Assembly: GCF_030530965.1 (NCBI RefSeq)
Contig: NZ_JAUMTY010000001.1
Coordinates: 3,946 to 17,870, forward strand
Reading direction: 5' to 3'
DNA length: 13,925 nucleotides
From: Corynebacterium sp.
Lineage (GTDB): Bacteria > Actinomycetota > Actinomycetes > Mycobacteriales > Mycobacteriaceae
Made by a program: the position numbers and the translations under genes. Numbering within the stretch: the first letter of the stretch is position 1; each line of letters begins with the position of its first letter. Below the pieces are notes generated by a model, which did not search any database, was not told where the DNA came from, and worked only from the letters and a program-made list of their open reading frames with translations. This document shows, piece after piece, positions 12,796 through 13,925 of the stretch.

Positions 12796-12869
12796 TGTTG
12801 ACGCTGACGTGCTGGTCACACGGTGTCGCGCAGAGTTAGGGCGGACCCGTGCGTCACAGCAATCAGGAT

Positions 12870-13925
12870 TTAGAGGTCAAGATCACCCTCGAAATTAGCT
12901 GTCTCGAGGCGATCGCGGACGGTGGTCATGAACCGCCCTGCGTCTGCACCGTCGACGATCTGGTGATCGTAGGTGAGAGGCAGCAGCACCATCTGGCGGA
13001 TGGCAATCGCTTCAGAACCGTCGGACGTCGGGACGACGGACGGCCGCTTCACGATCGCGCCGGTTCCCATCATGGCTGCCTGCGGCGGTACCAGGATCGG
13101 GGTGTCGGTCAGCGCGCCTTCTGAACCAATGTTGGTGATGGTGAAGGTGCCGCCAGTGAGGTCGTTCGGCTTCAGCTTGTTGGTCCGTGCCCGGTCGGCG
13201 ATGTCAGCAATTGCTGCAGCCAGTTCCGGCAACGTCATGTCCTGAGCGTTGTGAATGACCGGTGAGAGCAGGCCAGCTTCCGTGTCAACGGCGATCCCCA
13301 GGTTGACCTTGTCGTGGTAGGTCATTTCCTTGGTCTCAGCGTTGTAGGACGCATTGACGTTCGGGTGGGAAATGAGCGCTTCGACAACGGCCTTCGCGAA
13401 GAAGGGGAGGTAGGTGAGGTTGACGCCGTACTTCTCCTTGAACGCTGGCTTCGACGCCTTGCGCAGTGCAGCGACATCGGTCATGTCGACCTCGTGAACC
13501 TGCGTTAACTGCGCGGACGAGTGGAGGGATTCCAGCGTCTTCGATGCGGTCAGCGAGCGAATACGGTTCACCTTTTGGGTCGTGCCGATCAGCTCTGCCT
13601 TCTTGGGATCGACGCGCTTGGTGGACCACGCTGCGCGCGGACCGTCCTGCGCCGGTTTCTCGTCTGCATTTCCGCTTGCCGACGACGTGTCTGGTGCGTC
13701 CTTCGCCTTCTCGGCGGCAGCAAGAACGTCTTGCTTGCGGATCCGTCCACCGACGCCGGAGCCTTCAACCGTGGTGAGATCAACGCCGTGCTTCTCCGCC
13801 AGCTTTCGTACCAGCGGGGTCACGTACGGGAGCTTTCCACCGGTGTTGACCTTGGTCGACGGGCGAGTAGCAGGTTCCTCCCGATCGGGCGCGCTGGCGG
13901 ACGATGCCTTAGGCGATGCCGTTTC
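12870..13925 (-). CDS. aceF: Dihydrolipoamide acetyltransferase, pyruvate dehydrogenase E2 (5' end outside window)
   Basis: AceF carries acetyl groups on lipoyl arms and transfers them to CoA (EC 2.3.1.12); in corynebacteria it also belongs to a mixed pyruvate/2-oxoglutarate dehydrogenase complex. The visible 351 residues start in an Ala/Ser/Pro-rich linker. The peripheral subunit-binding domain follows (VTPLVRKLAEKHGVDL to RIRKQDVLAAAEKA), then a second linker and the catalytic domain. The active-site motif is HQIVDG, with His at 12963-12965 and Asp at 12951-12953. TNIGSEGALTDTPILVPPQAA is also typical. The protein ends NFEGDLDL. The frame is open to base 13925, so the GTG at 13823 is internal, not a start; the lipoyl domains lie outside the window. 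AceF is chosen over a separate SucB because corynebacterial AceF lies beside lipB-lipA and matches closely. Confidence 0.93.
   Translation of the reverse strand, partial: ETASPKASSASAPDREEPATRPSTKVNTGGKLPYVTPLVRKLAEKHGVDLTTVEGSGVGGRIRKQDVLAAAEKAKDAPDTSSASGNADEKPAQDGPRAAWSTKRVDPKKAELIGTTQKVNRIRSLTASKTLESLHSSAQLTQVHEVDMTDVAALRKASKPAFKEKYGVNLTYLPFFAKAVVEALISHPNVNASYNAETKEMTYHDKVNLGIAVDTEAGLLSPVIHNAQDMTLPELAAAIADIADRARTNKLKPNDLTGGTFTITNIGSEGALTDTPILVPPQAAMMGTGAIVKRPSVVPTSDGSEAIAIRQMVLLPLTYDHQIVDGADAGRFMTTVRDRLETANFEGDLDL

Noticed and set aside
12748..12819. N-terminal extension of LipB from ATG 12819
   Set aside because: The extra 24 residues run through an 11-bp perfect hairpin, have no family counterpart and no ribosome site.
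13821..13823. aceF start at GTG 13823
   Set aside because: The frame continues open to the window edge through a typical Ala/Pro linker, and VTPLVRKLAEKHG is the subunit-binding domain; lipoyl domains must lie upstream.
1..13925. Novel defence or mobile system
   Set aside because: All sizeable genes belong to known core-metabolism or conserved membrane-protein families; there is no transposase, integrase, nuclease, toxin-antitoxin pair or terminal repeat.

Overview
The window reads as a chromosomal segment of a Corynebacterium or close relative, with moderately high GC by eye. The proteins align, from memory, almost collinearly with corynebacterial GlnE, pyruvate:quinone oxidoreductase, ThrC, GlnA, LipA, LipB and AceF. 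The block E2 - lipB - lipA - DUF4191 - RDD - glnA, with glnE nearby, is a known actinobacterial arrangement also found around Mycobacterium glnA1. The exact species cannot be fixed from the sequence. No insertion sequence, phage gene, CRISPR array, tRNA or rRNA is visible.

Layout. 1-2757 (+) is the C-terminal nine tenths of glnE, cut by the left edge. 2902-3513 (+) is a four-helix GtrA-family membrane protein. 3510-4025 (-) is a MarR-type regulator whose stop codon overlaps that of gtrA. 4026-4385 is the only long gene-free stretch, an AT-rich divergent control region followed by a strongly structured leader. 4386-6143 (+) is pqo/poxB and 6231-7679 (+) is thrC. A strong two-way terminator separates thrC from glnA (7810-9246, -). 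Divergent from glnA is an RDD membrane protein (9502-10047, +). It converges on a minus-strand group of DUF4191 (10079-10849), lipA (10897-11940), lipB (11980-12747) and the 3' part of aceF (12870-13925, cut by the right edge).

How the genes fit together. GlnE adenylylates GlnA; the target tyrosine (Tyr406) and both GlnE nucleotidyltransferase motifs are intact. LipB and LipA attach and sulfurate the octanoyl group that becomes lipoate on AceF, the pyruvate dehydrogenase E2. Pqo is the alternative, lipoate-independent route from pyruvate to acetate with quinone as acceptor. The window therefore carries parts of both pyruvate oxidation routes beside the central ammonium assimilation enzyme and its modifier.

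The genes are largely ordinary core metabolism. The less expected signals are in the control DNA: (i) five genes (marR, thrC, DUF4191, lipA, lipB) have a TANNNT -10-like hexamer only 6-7 nt before the start codon, the layout of leaderless mRNAs, while gtrA, pqo and glnA have Shine-Dalgarno sequences; (ii) the pqo leader has a hairpin that buries both ribosome site and start codon, a small overlapping upstream ORF and an excess of perfect palindromes; (iii) a 30-bp-phased direct repeat lies between marR and pqo; (iv) a GlnR-like box lies upstream of glnA, where a corynebacterium would be expected to use AmtR.
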